Notes: a model not told the origin generated them from the letters alone. Counted from the stretch's first letter, positions 13,733 through 21,893 are shown. The stretch is DNA of 24,062 nt from DASXRC01 sp036506495 (GCA_036506495.1 DASXRQ010000211.1:1-24062), one strand, 5' to 3'. Made by a program: numbers and translations.

Positions 13733-14137
13733 ATGCGCAGCGAAGTGATCACGGTGCGGACGGGGACCCGCCCCGCCGTGCGGGACATCACCGCCGAGGC
13801 CGCCGCGTTCGTCTCCGACGAGGGCGACGGCCTGCTGCACGTCTTCGTCGCGCACGCCACCGCGGGCATCGCGATCATCGAAACCGGCGCCGGTTCGGAC
13901 TCCGACCTCCTGGCCACGCTGGACGACGTCCTACCGGCGGACGACCGGTGGCGGCACCGACACGGGTCGCCGGGCCACGGCCGCGACCACGTCCTGCCGG
14001 CGTTCATCGCCCCGTACGCCACATTGCCGGTCCTGCGCGGCCGGATCGCGCTCGGCACCTGGCAGTCCGTCTGCCTCGTCGACCCCAACGGCGACAACGC
14101 CATCCGCCAGGTTCGCTTCTCGTTCCTGCCGGCCTGA
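13733..14137 (+). CDS. YjbQ/UPF0047 family protein
   Basis: The 134-residue protein matches the YjbQ fold: VFVAHATAGIAIIETGAGSDSDLLATLDDVLP, a HRHGSPGHGRDHVLPAFIAPYATLPVLRGRIALGTWQSVCLVDPNG core, and a final beta strand. YjbQ proteins are small trimeric barrels with a conserved His cluster. A side activity as thiamine phosphate synthase is reported, but the physiological role is unsettled. Compared with the classic family the C-terminal DGPR-type motif is replaced by NGDNAIRQVRF, so it may belong to a divergent subfamily. It stands alone between the ABC operon and aceE. Confidence 0.87.
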   Translation: MRSEVITVRTGTRPAVRDITAEAAAFVSDEGDGLLHVFVAHATAGIAIIETGAGSDSDLLATLDDVLPADDRWRHRHGSPGHGRDHVLPAFIAPYATLPVLRGRIALGTWQSVCLVDPNGDNAIRQVRFSFLPA

Positions 14138-14233
14138 CCCGGCGGCCCAGCCCACCCATCGATCATGGAAAGGCTGTGTCCGTCGTCGCGTCCAGGATGG
14201 TCAACGTGACGCCGACTCATCGAAGGAGGCAGG

Positions 14234-17011
14234 ATGGTTGCTAGAGAAACACTCGACCAAGATGAGGGAACGCCTGTGGCCACGGAACGCAAGCGCCCGG
14301 TGATCAGTGACGGCCTTCCGAGCCAGATTCCGGACATCGACCCCGAAGAGACCGCGGAATGGGTCGAGTCGCTCGACGGTGTCATCAATGACCGCGGCGC
14401 GAAGCGCGCCCGGTACATCATGCTGCGTCTCCTGGAGCGGGCGCGCGAGCGGCAGGTCGGCGTGCCGCCCCTGACCACCACGGACTACATCAACACGATC
14501 CCACCGGAGCGTGAGCCCTGGTTCCCCGGCGACGAGCACACCGAGCGCCGCCTCCGGGCGTACATCCGCTGGAACGCCGCGATGCTCGTGCATCGCGCCC
14601 AGCGTCCAGAGATCGGGGTGGGCGGGCACATCTCGACGTACGCCTCGTCGGCGTCCCTCTACGAGGTCGGCTTCAACCACTTCTTCCGCGGCCGGAGCCA
14701 CCCCGGCGGCGGTGACCACATCTACTTCCAGGGCCACGCCTCGCCCGGCATGTACGCCCGGGCGTACCTGGAGGGGCAGTTGACCGAGGAGCAGCTCGAC
14801 GGGTTCCGGCAGGAGCTGTCGCACCCCGGCGGCGGCCTCCCGTCCTATCCCCACCCGCGACTGATGCCCAACTTCTGGGAGTTCCCGACCGTCTCTATGG
14901 GCCTCGGCGGGCTGAACGCGATCTATCAGGCCCGGTTCAACCGCTACCTCCACCACCGCGGCATCAAGGACACGTCCGACCAGCGGGTCTGGGCGTTCCT
15001 CGGCGACGGCGAGATGGACGAGCCGGAGACACTCGGCGCGATCGGCCTGGCGGCCCGTGAGGAGCTGGACAACCTCACCTTCGTGATCAACTGCAACCTG
15101 CAGCGGCTGGACGGCCCGGTCCGCGGCAACGGCAAGGTCATCCAGGAGCTGGAGGCCTTCTTCCGCGGTGCCGGCTGGAACGTCATCAAGGTGATCTGGG
15201 GACGCGAGTGGGACCCGCTGCTCGCCGCGGACACCGACGGCGCGCTGGTCAACCTCATGAACGTGACCCCGGACGGGGACTACCAGACCTACAAGGCGGA
15301 GTCCGGGGCGTATGTCCGCGAACACTTCTTCGGTCGCGACCCGCGGACCCGCAAGATGGTCGAGCACATGTCCGACGATGAGATCTGGAATCTCAAGCGC
15401 GGCGGGCACGACTATCGCAAGCTGTACGCCGCGTACAAGGCGGCGACCGAGCACACGGGCCAGCCGACCGTCATCCTCGCCAAGACCATCAAGGGCTGGA
15501 CGCTCGGCTCGCACTTCGAGGCCCGCAACGCCACCCACCAGATGAAGAAGCTGACCCTGGACGACCTGAAGTCGTTCCGGGACCGGCTCTACCTGGACAT
15601 CCCGGACTCGGCGCTGGAGGCCAACCCGTACCTGCCGCCCTACTACCACCCCGGCGAGAACTCCGACGAGATCGCGTACCTACACGAGCGGCGCCGGGCG
15701 CTGGGCGGCTACCTGCCCTCGCGGCCTACCACGACGATCCCGCTGGGTATCCCGCCCACGGCCGCGTTCGGCGACATCAAGCGCGGCTCGGGCAAGCAGA
15801 AGGTCGCCACGACGATGGCGTTCGTCCGGCTCCTCAAGGACCTGATGAAGGACAAGGAGTTCGGCAAGCGCTGGGTGCCGATCATTCCGGACGAGGCTCG
15901 CACGTTCGGCATGGACTCGCTGTTCCCGACGCAGAAGATCTATTCGCCGTTCGGCCAGCAGTACACGCCGGTGGACCGTGAGCTGTTCCTGTCCTACCGG
16001 GAGGCCGAGACCGGGCAGATCCTGCACGAGGGCATCAACGAGGTCGGTTCGGTCGCCTCGTTCACCGCCGCCGGTTCGTCGTACGCCACCCACGGCGAGC
16101 CGATGATCCCCGTCTACATCTTCTACTCGATGTTCGGGTTCCAGCGCACCGCCGATGGACTGTGGGCCGCGGCCGACCAGATGACGCGCGGCTTCCTGCT
16201 CGGCGCCACGGCCGGACGCACCACGCTGAACGGCGAGGGTCTGCAGCACGAGGACGGCCACTCGCACCTGATCGCGGCGACCAACCCCGCGGTCGTGGCG
16301 TACGACCCGGCGTTCGCGTTCGAGATCGCGCACATCGTCGAGAACGGCCTGCACCGCATGTACGGCGAGCGGCAGGAGAACGTCTACTACTACCTCACCG
16401 TCTACAACGAGCCGATCGTCCAGCCCGCGGAGCCGGCCGACGTCGACGCCGAGGGCATTCTCCGAGGCATCTATCGGTACGCCGCGGCGAAGGTCGACGG
16501 ACCCCGGGCGCAGCTGCTCGCCTCCGGGACCGGCATGCAGTGGGCGCTGAAGGCGCAGCAGCTGCTCGCCCAGGACTGGGGCGTCGCCGCGGACGTGTGG
16601 TCGGTGACGTCGTGGACCGAGCTCCGCCGCGACGCGGTCGAGGCCGAGGGGTACAACCTGCTCCACCCCGGCGACGAGCCGCGGCGGCCGTACGTCACGA
16701 CCAAGCTGGCGGACGCCGCCGGACCCAAGGTCGCGGTCAGCGACTTCATGCGGGCGGTACCGGACCTGATCGCGCGGTGGGTGCCCGGCGAGTACACGTC
16801 GCTCGGCACCGACGGCTTCGGCCTGTCCGACACCCGGCACGCGCTGCGCCGGCACTTCCACGTCGACGCCGAGTCGGTCGCGGTCGCCACGCTGCGGCAG
16901 CTCGCGCTCCGCGGCGAAGTGCCGGCGTCGGTGCCCGCCGAGGCGGCGAAGAAGTACGCGATCGACGACGTGACCGCGGCGCCGGTCGGCGAGACCGGCG
17001 GCGATTCGTAG
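14234..17011 (+). CDS. aceE: Pyruvate dehydrogenase E1 component, homodimeric type
   Basis: The 925-residue enzyme decarboxylates pyruvate with ThDP and acetylates the lipoyl domains of the E2 core, feeding acetyl-CoA to the citrate cycle and fatty-acid synthesis. Hallmarks: N-terminal SLDGVINDRGAKRARYIMLRLLERA, TDYINTIPPEREPWFPGD, GVGGHISTYASSASLYEVGFNHFFRG, ThDP motif GDGEMDEPE (257-265) through NCNLQRLDGPVRGNGKVIQELE, and the transketolase-like GFQRTADGLWAAADQMTRGFLLGATAGRTTLNGEGLQHEDGHSH. Length is slightly above E. coli AceE, as usual in actinobacteria. ATG 14234 has GGAGG 4-5 nt upstream. A GTG 14 codons later is a less likely start. No E2/E3 gene is adjacent. It sits upstream of the fatty-acid cluster, separated by the SRPBCC, gltX and envelope genes. 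Confidence 0.98.
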   Translation: MVARETLDQDEGTPVATERKRPVISDGLPSQIPDIDPEETAEWVESLDGVINDRGAKRARYIMLRLLERARERQVGVPPLTTTDYINTIPPEREPWFPGDEHTERRLRAYIRWNAAMLVHRAQRPEIGVGGHISTYASSASLYEVGFNHFFRGRSHPGGGDHIYFQGHASPGMYARAYLEGQLTEEQLDGFRQELSHPGGGLPSYPHPRLMPNFWEFPTVSMGLGGLNAIYQARFNRYLHHRGIKDTSDQRVWAFLGDGEMDEPETLGAIGLAAREELDNLTFVINCNLQRLDGPVRGNGKVIQELEAFFRGAGWNVIKVIWGREWDPLLAADTDGALVNLMNVTPDGDYQTYKAESGAYVREHFFGRDPRTRKMVEHMSDDEIWNLKRGGHDYRKLYAAYKAATEHTGQPTVILAKTIKGWTLGSHFEARNATHQMKKLTLDDLKSFRDRLYLDIPDSALEANPYLPPYYHPGENSDEIAYLHERRRALGGYLPSRPTTTIPLGIPPTAAFGDIKRGSGKQKVATTMAFVRLLKDLMKDKEFGKRWVPIIPDEARTFGMDSLFPTQKIYSPFGQQYTPVDRELFLSYREAETGQILHEGINEVGSVASFTAAGSSYATHGEPMIPVYIFYSMFGFQRTADGLWAAADQMTRGFLLGATAGRTTLNGEGLQHEDGHSHLIAATNPAVVAYDPAFAFEIAHIVENGLHRMYGERQENVYYYLTVYNEPIVQPAEPADVDAEGILRGIYRYAAAKVDGPRAQLLASGTGMQWALKAQQLLAQDWGVAADVWSVTSWTELRRDAVEAEGYNLLHPGDEPRRPYVTTKLADAAGPKVAVSDFMRAVPDLIARWVPGEYTSLGTDGFGLSDTRHALRRHFHVDAESVAVATLRQLALRGEVPASVPAEAAKKYAIDDVTAAPVGETGGDS

Positions 17012-17041
17012 CCGCCGGTCGCCCCGCCCCGGCCGCGTCGA

Positions 17042-17518
17042 TCACGAAACGGCGGGAAGGAACCTCGCGCCGAGTGCGGCGATCGACCGCTCCAGCTCCT
17101 CCGCCGCCGGGTGCGGGTGGACCAGCCGCAGCAACGCCGCCCGCAGCGGACCACGTGGCGCCCGCCGCACGGAGATCAGCCGTATCGCGGTCGCGTCGTC
17201 GCCGTCCGGGGTCAGCTCGACGTGGACCTCGACCGCGCGGGCATACCGCGGGGCCACCCGGCCCTCGATCCGTTCGACGACATGCCACCACGCGATCAGC
17301 GTCGGCGGACGGTACGCGATCACGTCCGCGTCCAGCTCGAAGCGCTGCCTGCCCCACCGCCCGTACATCCGCTGCCGGCGGCCGTACCCGCTCCCGGAGA
17401 TCAACTGGGCCCGGTTCACGCCGGCGAACCAGCCCGACAGGCGCCGGACGTCGCTGACGACCTCCCACACCGACTCGGTGGGTGCCGCTATCCGCCCGCG
17501 CCGCTCGATGATGATCAC
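17042..17518 (-). CDS. SRPBCC (START-like) family protein
   Basis: The 158-residue protein shows the START/polyketide cyclase-like pattern: IIIERRGRIAAPTESVWEVVSDVRRLSGWFAGV at the start, then beta strands (RFELDADVIAYRPPTLIAWWHVV) and a long C-terminal helix (AAEELERSIAALGARFLPAV). This fold binds hydrophobic ligands, but no ligand can be assigned. GTG 17516-17518 is chosen because GGGAGG lies just upstream and the family begins with the 'I.RRI.AP...VW' strand. An ATG at 17560 would add an unsupported extension. It is convergent with aceE (30 bp gap) and divergent from gltX (65 bp). Confidence 0.85.
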   Translation of the reverse strand: MIIIERRGRIAAPTESVWEVVSDVRRLSGWFAGVNRAQLISGSGYGRRQRMYGRWGRQRFELDADVIAYRPPTLIAWWHVVERIEGRVAPRYARAVEVHVELTPDGDDATAIRLISVRRAPRGPLRAALLRLVHPHPAAEELERSIAALGARFLPAVS

Positions 17519-17570
17519 GAGTCCTCCCGCTCCCAACCACCCATCACGGCTCCTGACCACCTAACCCCCG

Positions 17571-17576
17571 TAGGCT
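17571..17576 (+). promoter_or_regulatory. -10 box TAGGCT for leaderless gltX
   Basis: TAGGCT matches TANNNT and ends exactly 7 nt before the GTG start. No Shine-Dalgarno sequence precedes the start. This is the expected geometry for a leaderless actinobacterial mRNA whose 5' end is the start codon. Confidence 0.55.
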
Positions 17577-17583
17577 GGGCGAC

Positions 17584-18993
17584 GTGACGGTACGCGTGCG
17601 CTTCGCCCCGTCGCCGACCGGCTATTTCCATGTCGGCGGTGCGCGGTCGGCGCTGCAGAACTGGATCTTCGCGCGGCAGCACGGTGGGGTGTTCGTGCTG
17701 CGCATCGAGGACACCGACGTCGCCCGCAACCGGCCCGAGTGGACGGAGGGGATCCTGTCCGCCCTGGCCTGGATCGGCATCGAGCCGGGCAGCTACGAGG
17801 GGCCGTACCTCCAGTCGGCGTACGCCGAGGAGCACCGCGCCGCCGCGGAGAAGCTGTACCGGTCGGGTCTCGCGTACTACTGCGACTGCACCCGCGAGGC
17901 GACCCAGGCGCGGACCGGCTCGCAGTACCGCGGGTACGACGGGTACTGCCGCGACCGAGGCCTCGGCCCGGGTCCAGGCCGGGCCCTGCGGTTCCGCACA
18001 CCCGACGACGGCAAGACCGTGGTCGTGGACCTCATCCGCGGCGAGCCGACCTTCGAGAACAACCTCATCGAGGACTTCGTCATCGCGCGCGCCGACGGGT
18101 CAGCGGTGTTCCTGCTGGCCAACGTCGTGGACGACATAACGATGGGCATCACGCACGTCATCAGGGCCGAGGAGCACCTGCCCAACACGCCAAAGCAGCA
18201 ATTGCTGTGGCAGGCGCTCGGCCACGAGCCGCCGGTCTGGGCGCACGTGCCGGTGGTGGTCAATGAGAAGCGGCAGAAGTTGTCGAAGCGGCGCGACAAG
18301 GTGGCGCTCGAGGCGTACCGGGATGAGGGCTACCTCGCCGCGGCGATGCGCAACTACCTGATGCTGCTCGGCTGGGCTCCCTCGGGGGATCGCGAGATCG
18401 TGCCCTGGTCCGTCATCGAGTCCGAGTTCCGGCTCGCGGACGTCAACCCGTCGCCCGCGTACTTTGACGAGCGCAAGCTGCGCGCGTTCAACGGCGAATA
18501 CATCCGGGCGCTGTCCGTGGGTGAGTTCATCGCCGCCTGCCAGCCGTGGCTGACCGGGACGGAGACGATCCCGGCCCCGCCGTGGCAACCGGAGGACTTC
18601 GATCCCGCGGCGTTCGCCGCCGTGGCCCCGCTAGCGCAGACGCGGATGGAGGTGCTCAGCGAGATCGTGCCCGCCGTCGCGTTCCTGTTCCTCGACTCCC
18701 CGATCATCGACGAGGCTGCCTGGGCGAAGGCGATGAAGCAGGACGCGGCCGACCTGCTCGCGGCGGCGATCGCCGCGTACGAGGCGCTGCCGAGCTGGGA
18801 CGCCGGGTCGCTGAGGGCCGCGCTGGAGGCGGTCGGCGCCGAGCACGGGCTCAGGCTGGGCAAGGCCCAGGCGCCGGTACGCGTCGCGACAACCGGCCAC
18901 ACCGTCGGCCTGCCGCTGTTCGAGTCGCTGCAGGTGCTGGGCCGCGAGCGGGCCCTCGCCCGGCTGCACGAGGCGCTGTCACGGCTCGGCTGA
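17584..18993 (+). CDS. gltX: Glutamate--tRNA ligase
   Basis: The 469-residue class I synthetase charges tRNA-Glu (and often tRNA-Gln before GatCAB amidation in actinobacteria). The N-terminal Rossmann domain has VRFAPSPTGYFHVGGARSALQNW, with HVGG (16-19) in place of HIGH, and LRIEDTDVARN. KLSKR (232-236) is the KMSKS loop. The zinc-ribbon-like insert carries Cys100, Cys102 and Cys122 (YYCDC...YDGYCRDRG). The anticodon-binding helical domain continues to the end, so it is full length and not a truncated Glu-Q synthetase. HVGG and the Cys cluster differ from the HVGL-type enzyme I recall for mycobacteria and Streptomyces, so this may be a distinct or second copy in the genome. The stop overlaps the convergent copC-like gene by 15 bp. 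Confidence 0.95.
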   Translation: MTVRVRFAPSPTGYFHVGGARSALQNWIFARQHGGVFVLRIEDTDVARNRPEWTEGILSALAWIGIEPGSYEGPYLQSAYAEEHRAAAEKLYRSGLAYYCDCTREATQARTGSQYRGYDGYCRDRGLGPGPGRALRFRTPDDGKTVVVDLIRGEPTFENNLIEDFVIARADGSAVFLLANVVDDITMGITHVIRAEEHLPNTPKQQLLWQALGHEPPVWAHVPVVVNEKRQKLSKRRDKVALEAYRDEGYLAAAMRNYLMLLGWAPSGDREIVPWSVIESEFRLADVNPSPAYFDERKLRAFNGEYIRALSVGEFIAACQPWLTGTETIPAPPWQPEDFDPAAFAAVAPLAQTRMEVLSEIVPAVAFLFLDSPIIDEAAWAKAMKQDAADLLAAAIAAYEALPSWDAGSLRAALEAVGAEHGLRLGKAQAPVRVATTGHTVGLPLFESLQVLGRERALARLHEALSRLG

Positions 18994-19566
18994 GGGGCGG
19001 CGAGGTCCGCCCGGCCGGCGGGCGACGGCGGCGCTCACTCCGGCCGCGATCAGCGCGACCGCGCCGGCACCCACAACCCACGGCAGCCACGACGGTCCAC
19101 CGGCGGTGCGGGCGGCCGCCGGTGCGGCGGCCGATGCGGACGCGGGCGCGCGCGACGACACGGACGACGACGCGGGCGACGACGCGGACGGGGCCGCACC
19201 GGCCGCACGGGTCGTCAGCGTGAACTGGAGCTGACCCTGCACCGGGTGCCCGTCGTCGGACATGACCGCGTACGCCACCGTGTAGACACCCGCGGCGCCG
19301 GGGCGCAGCGGCACGCGTACCGTCGCGTTGTCAAAGACCGGGGTGGACGCGGCGGCCGAGCTGCCGTCGGGACCGGTGAGCGTCACCTCCGTCGTGCGGG
19401 GGTCGAGCCTGGACACGAAGGTCAGCCGGACCTCGGCGGGCGCCCTCGCCAGCCGCGCTCCGTTCGGCGGGTCGCTGCTCAGGAGCGTGTTGTGCGCCCA
19501 TGCCGGTGCGGCCACCAGCAGCGCGCCGAGCGCACCGGCGACCACCGCCAGCGTCGCCCGGACCAT
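18979..19566 (-). CDS. CopC-domain envelope protein
   Basis: The 195-residue protein (ATG 19564-19566) has a signal peptide ending APAWA|HN, so the mature chain begins with the histidine (His25) typical of CopC copper sites. The CopC beta-barrel follows, with HNTLLSSDPPNGARLARAPAEVRLTFVSRLD, TVAYAVMSDDGHPVQGQLQFTL and the second conserved His. A Ser/Ala-rich low-complexity linker (about 130-160) leads to one transmembrane helix WLPWVVGAGAVALIAAGVSAAVA and a basic tail, so the domain faces outside. It may bind copper in the envelope. No CopD is adjacent. A GTG at 19585-19587 would add seven residues. A TATAGA box (19601-19606 on minus) is a possible -10. The 3' end overlaps gltX by 15 bp on the opposite strand. 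Confidence 0.9.
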   Translation of the reverse strand: MVRATLAVVAGALGALLVAAPAWAHNTLLSSDPPNGARLARAPAEVRLTFVSRLDPRTTEVTLTGPDGSSAAASTPVFDNATVRVPLRPGAAGVYTVAYAVMSDDGHPVQGQLQFTLTTRAAGAAPSASSPASSSVSSRAPASASAAAPAAARTAGGPSWLPWVVGAGAVALIAAGVSAAVARRPGGPRRPSAEP

Positions 19567-19725
19567 CCGACAACTGTTGCCCCCCACAAACGCCCCCGGC
19601 TCTATACGATTCGGCTCCGAAGAATAGTTCCAAATAGCGACTCAATCCGTGCAACCAGAGGTCTGCAATCGGAGTCTGTTGGGTAGAAACATGCGGCGCA
19701 CGCGGCGCAGCACGGAGGTCGGGGA

Positions 19726-20376
19726 ATGGTCGGTGAGGTCACGCGTCGCGCCGTTGTGGGCGGGATCGTGAGCGGGATCGCCGCCGTGGTCATCGGCCTG
19801 CCGCTCGTCGCGACGCCCGCGCTGGCCGCGGGGCCCACGTCGGTGACCATCACCGGGCACGGCCTGTCCGACCCCGTGACGATCCGAGCGGCGACCGATC
19901 CGGAATTGTTCTCGGCCGTGCTCAGCCAGGTTTCGTGGCTGGCGGCCGAGAAGGGGCACGCCGCGCCGGTGCCGGCCGACGCGCTCGGTCCGAAGTACAC
20001 CGTCGTGGTGCTCATCAAGGATGCGCCGAAGCAGACGTACGACCTGTACCCGCTCGCCCTCGGCGGTCCTCGCGCGTATCGGCCGGCCAAACAGCCCGAC
20101 GGGCACCGGACGACGGCCGCATGGATCTACGCCAAGCTGACGATGCCGCAGACGCTGATCGCCGCTGGCGTGCCGCTGCCGGACACTCCTGACGTGATCA
20201 CCGGTGGTCTCGGCGGCGGCGAAGGCGGCATCAACCTGCCCGGGTCCAAGGACGACACCGACCTCGGTCACCTGCTTGGCCGGTGGCGGCTCGTCACGAT
20301 ACTCAACGGCGGTGTCGTGCTCGTGATCGCCATGGGGCTGGCCGGAATCTCGTTCCTCATCCGCCGCAAGGTCTGA
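19726..20376 (+). CDS. Unrecognised secreted, C-terminally membrane-anchored protein
   Basis: The 216-residue protein has an N-terminal signal peptide (TRRAVVGGIVSGIAAVVIGLPLVATPALAA, probably cleaved after ALA near residue 34), an extracytoplasmic domain of about 145 residues, a Gly-rich stretch (GGLGGGEGG) and one C-terminal helix (LVTILNGGVVLVIAMGLAGISFLIRR) with a positive stop-transfer tail. I do not recognise the central domain (SVTITGHGLSDPVTIRAATDPELFSAVLSQVSWL...KYTVVVLIKDAPKQTYDLYPLALGGPRAYRPAKQ). No cysteines, LPXTG or lipobox. GGAGGT 7 nt before the ATG supports the start. It is divergent from the CopC-domain gene over about 140-160 bp, and both products are envelope proteins, so a shared role is possible. 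Confidence 0.85.
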   Translation: MVGEVTRRAVVGGIVSGIAAVVIGLPLVATPALAAGPTSVTITGHGLSDPVTIRAATDPELFSAVLSQVSWLAAEKGHAAPVPADALGPKYTVVVLIKDAPKQTYDLYPLALGGPRAYRPAKQPDGHRTTAAWIYAKLTMPQTLIAAGVPLPDTPDVITGGLGGGEGGINLPGSKDDTDLGHLLGRWRLVTILNGGVVLVIAMGLAGISFLIRRKV

Positions 20377-20431
20377 CGCGGGCCAGCGGCGCATCGTGAC
20401 ACGCCCGCACCCGAGCGGTTGGAGGGCGTGA

Positions 20432-20437
20432 CAGTCT
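20432..20437 (+). promoter_or_regulatory. -10-like box CAGTCT before the fasR-like gene
   Basis: CAGTCT ends 6 nt before the GTG start with no Shine-Dalgarno sequence in reach, the same layout as at gltX. The GACAGTCT string recurs before the fabD start (21966-21973). It is a candidate leaderless promoter. Confidence 0.4.
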
Positions 20438-20443
20438 GGGGGC

Positions 20444-21712
20444 GTGACCGAGACGGCGGACAGTCCGCGGACAACGACCGAGCTGACCGCCACCCTGCGC
20501 CGGATCGAGCGCTCCGCCGGCGCCCTCGCGACCGCGAGCGTCAGCCGGATGGACGAGACACTGCCGTGGTTCCGCGAGCTGCCGGCCGACCAGCGCGCGT
20601 GGGTCATGCTGGTCGCGCAGGCCGGGGTGCGTTCGCTGGTGGAGTGGCTGCGGCAGGGCGGCGGCACCGCCGGGTCGCCGCAGGAGGTCTCGGACGAGGT
20701 GTTCGACGCCGCGCCCCGCGCGCTCGCCCGGTCGATCAGCCTGCAGCACACCGTCGCATTGATCAAGGTGACAATCGACGTCGTCGAGGAGCAGGTGCCG
20801 CACCTTGCCGCGCCCGGAGAGGCGGACCGGCTGCGCGAGGCCGTGCTGCGGTTCTCCCGGGAAGTCGCCTTCGCGGCCGCCCGCGTGTACGCGCGGGCCG
20901 CCGAGTCGCGCGGCTCCTGGGACGCCCGCCTGCAGGCCCTGCTCGTTGACGCGCTGCTCCGCGGGGACTCATCGGACGTGCTGGCCAGCCGGGCGGCTGC
21001 GCTCGGATGGGCAGACGAACCGCCGGTGGCGGTCGCCGTCGGTCGGTCGCCGGGTGGGGAGACCGCGGCCGTCCTGCACACCGTCTACCGGGCGGCCCGC
21101 CGGATCGGGGTGGAGGTGATCGGCGGCGTACACGGCGACCGGCTCGTGCTCGTCCTCGGTGGGGCGGCCGACCCCGTCGCGGCCACCGAGAAGCTGCTCA
21201 TCGGATTCGGGGCCGGGCCGGTCGTGGTCGGGCCGGCCGTGCCGAGCCTGGACGAGGGAACCGACTCGGCCCGCGCCGCGCTGGCCGGCTTCCGAGCCGC
21301 GCCCGCGTGGCCCGCCGCGCCACGCCCGGTCGCCGCCGACGACCTGCTGCCCGAGCGGGCGCTTGCCGGCGACACTGAGGCCCGGCGCGTGCTGCGGCAC
21401 GAGGCGTACGGCTCGTTGGTGCGCGCGGGCGGCGAGCTGCTGGAGACGCTCGACGCGTTCTTCGCCGCCGGAGGCGTCCTGGAGAGCGCGGCGCGGGCCC
21501 TGTTCGTCCACCCGAACACCGTGCGCTACCGGCTCAAGCGGGTCGCCGACGTGGCCGGCTTCTCACCGCTGAACCCGAGGGACGCGTTCGCGTTGCGGGT
21601 CGCGCTGACGATCGGCCGGCTGGACCCGGCCCCATCGATCGTCAGCGCTCCCGCTCCGCCCGCGCCGCCGGCTCCCCCCGCGCCGCCGCCGCCTCCCCTC
21701 CGGCCGATGTAG
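20444..21712 (+). CDS. fasR: PucR-type regulator, probable FasR
   Basis: The 422-residue protein ends in the PucR C-terminal helix-turn-helix: LLETLDAFFAAGGVLESAARALFVHPNTVRYRLKRVADVAGFSPLNPRDAFALRVALTIGRL (about 335-397). The N-terminal two thirds are helical (ELTATLRRIERSAGALATASVSRMDETLPWFRELPADQRAWVMLVAQAGVRSLVEWL), a region known to bind acyl-CoA in FasR proteins. In Streptomyces coelicolor FasR lies just before fabD and activates the fabDHPF operon, the same arrangement as here, so the assignment rests on both sequence type and position. A Pro/Ala-rich tail (APAPPAPPAPPAPPPPPL) is unusual, and the TAG stop is supplied by the 58-bp repeat. Ligand and DNA site are inferred. Confidence 0.9.
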   Translation: MTETADSPRTTTELTATLRRIERSAGALATASVSRMDETLPWFRELPADQRAWVMLVAQAGVRSLVEWLRQGGGTAGSPQEVSDEVFDAAPRALARSISLQHTVALIKVTIDVVEEQVPHLAAPGEADRLREAVLRFSREVAFAAARVYARAAESRGSWDARLQALLVDALLRGDSSDVLASRAAALGWADEPPVAVAVGRSPGGETAAVLHTVYRAARRIGVEVIGGVHGDRLVLVLGGAADPVAATEKLLIGFGAGPVVVGPAVPSLDEGTDSARAALAGFRAAPAWPAAPRPVAADDLLPERALAGDTEARRVLRHEAYGSLVRAGGELLETLDAFFAAGGVLESAARALFVHPNTVRYRLKRVADVAGFSPLNPRDAFALRVALTIGRLDPAPSIVSAPAPPAPPAPPAPPPPPLRPM

Positions 21713-21762
21713 GGCCAATACTGGTAAGTTGATCTCAAATCACCAGTATTCGCCCTAGATCG
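21705..21762. repeat. 58-bp imperfect palindrome, copy B
   Basis: The arms CGATGTAGGGCCAATACTGGT and ACCAGTATTCGCCCTAGATCG pair with few mismatches around a 16-nt centre. Copy A at 8356-8413 is 47/58 identical, with the right arm TTCGCCCTAGATCGAC conserved without change. The TAG stop of the fasR-like gene (21710-21712) lies in the left arm. The rest occupies the fasR-fabD gap, where a folded RNA hairpin could act as a terminator between the two genes. Confidence 0.8.
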
Positions 21763-21850
21763 ACAAGAGAGAGGGGCGGCCGGCGTGAGCAGAGCCACAG
21801 ACGGCGAGGTCGGATCGGCCACAGGTCAACGAGAGGGGCGTGTTCGCTAA

Positions 21851-21866
21851 ACGCCTGCTAAGGCGT
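21851..21866. repeat. Short hairpin in the fabD upstream region
   Basis: ACGCCT and AGGCGT are perfect 6-bp arms around GCTA. It lies between the repeat copy B and the fabD promoter dyad. It might stop readthrough from fasR or serve as part of the operator. The evidence is only the symmetry. Confidence 0.3.
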
Positions 21867-21893
21867 CGTTTGTTCATTACCGTGAGCGATCTT

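Noticed and set aside
14201..15649. Minus-strand open frame of 482 codons
   Set aside because: Antisense to aceE; Val/Asp/Arg-rich shadow without motifs, whereas aceE is fully conserved.
19601..19630. ECF-sigma-like promoter (GGAAC ... CGTA) before the CopC-domain gene
   Set aside because: The spacing between the two parts is about 18 nt, longer than the usual 15-17, so the match is not convincing.
21651..21700. Pro/Ala-rich repeat at the end of the fasR-like gene as a functional motif
   Set aside because: Simple CCG/GCC-type low complexity is common in such GC-rich genomes; only noted as an odd tail.
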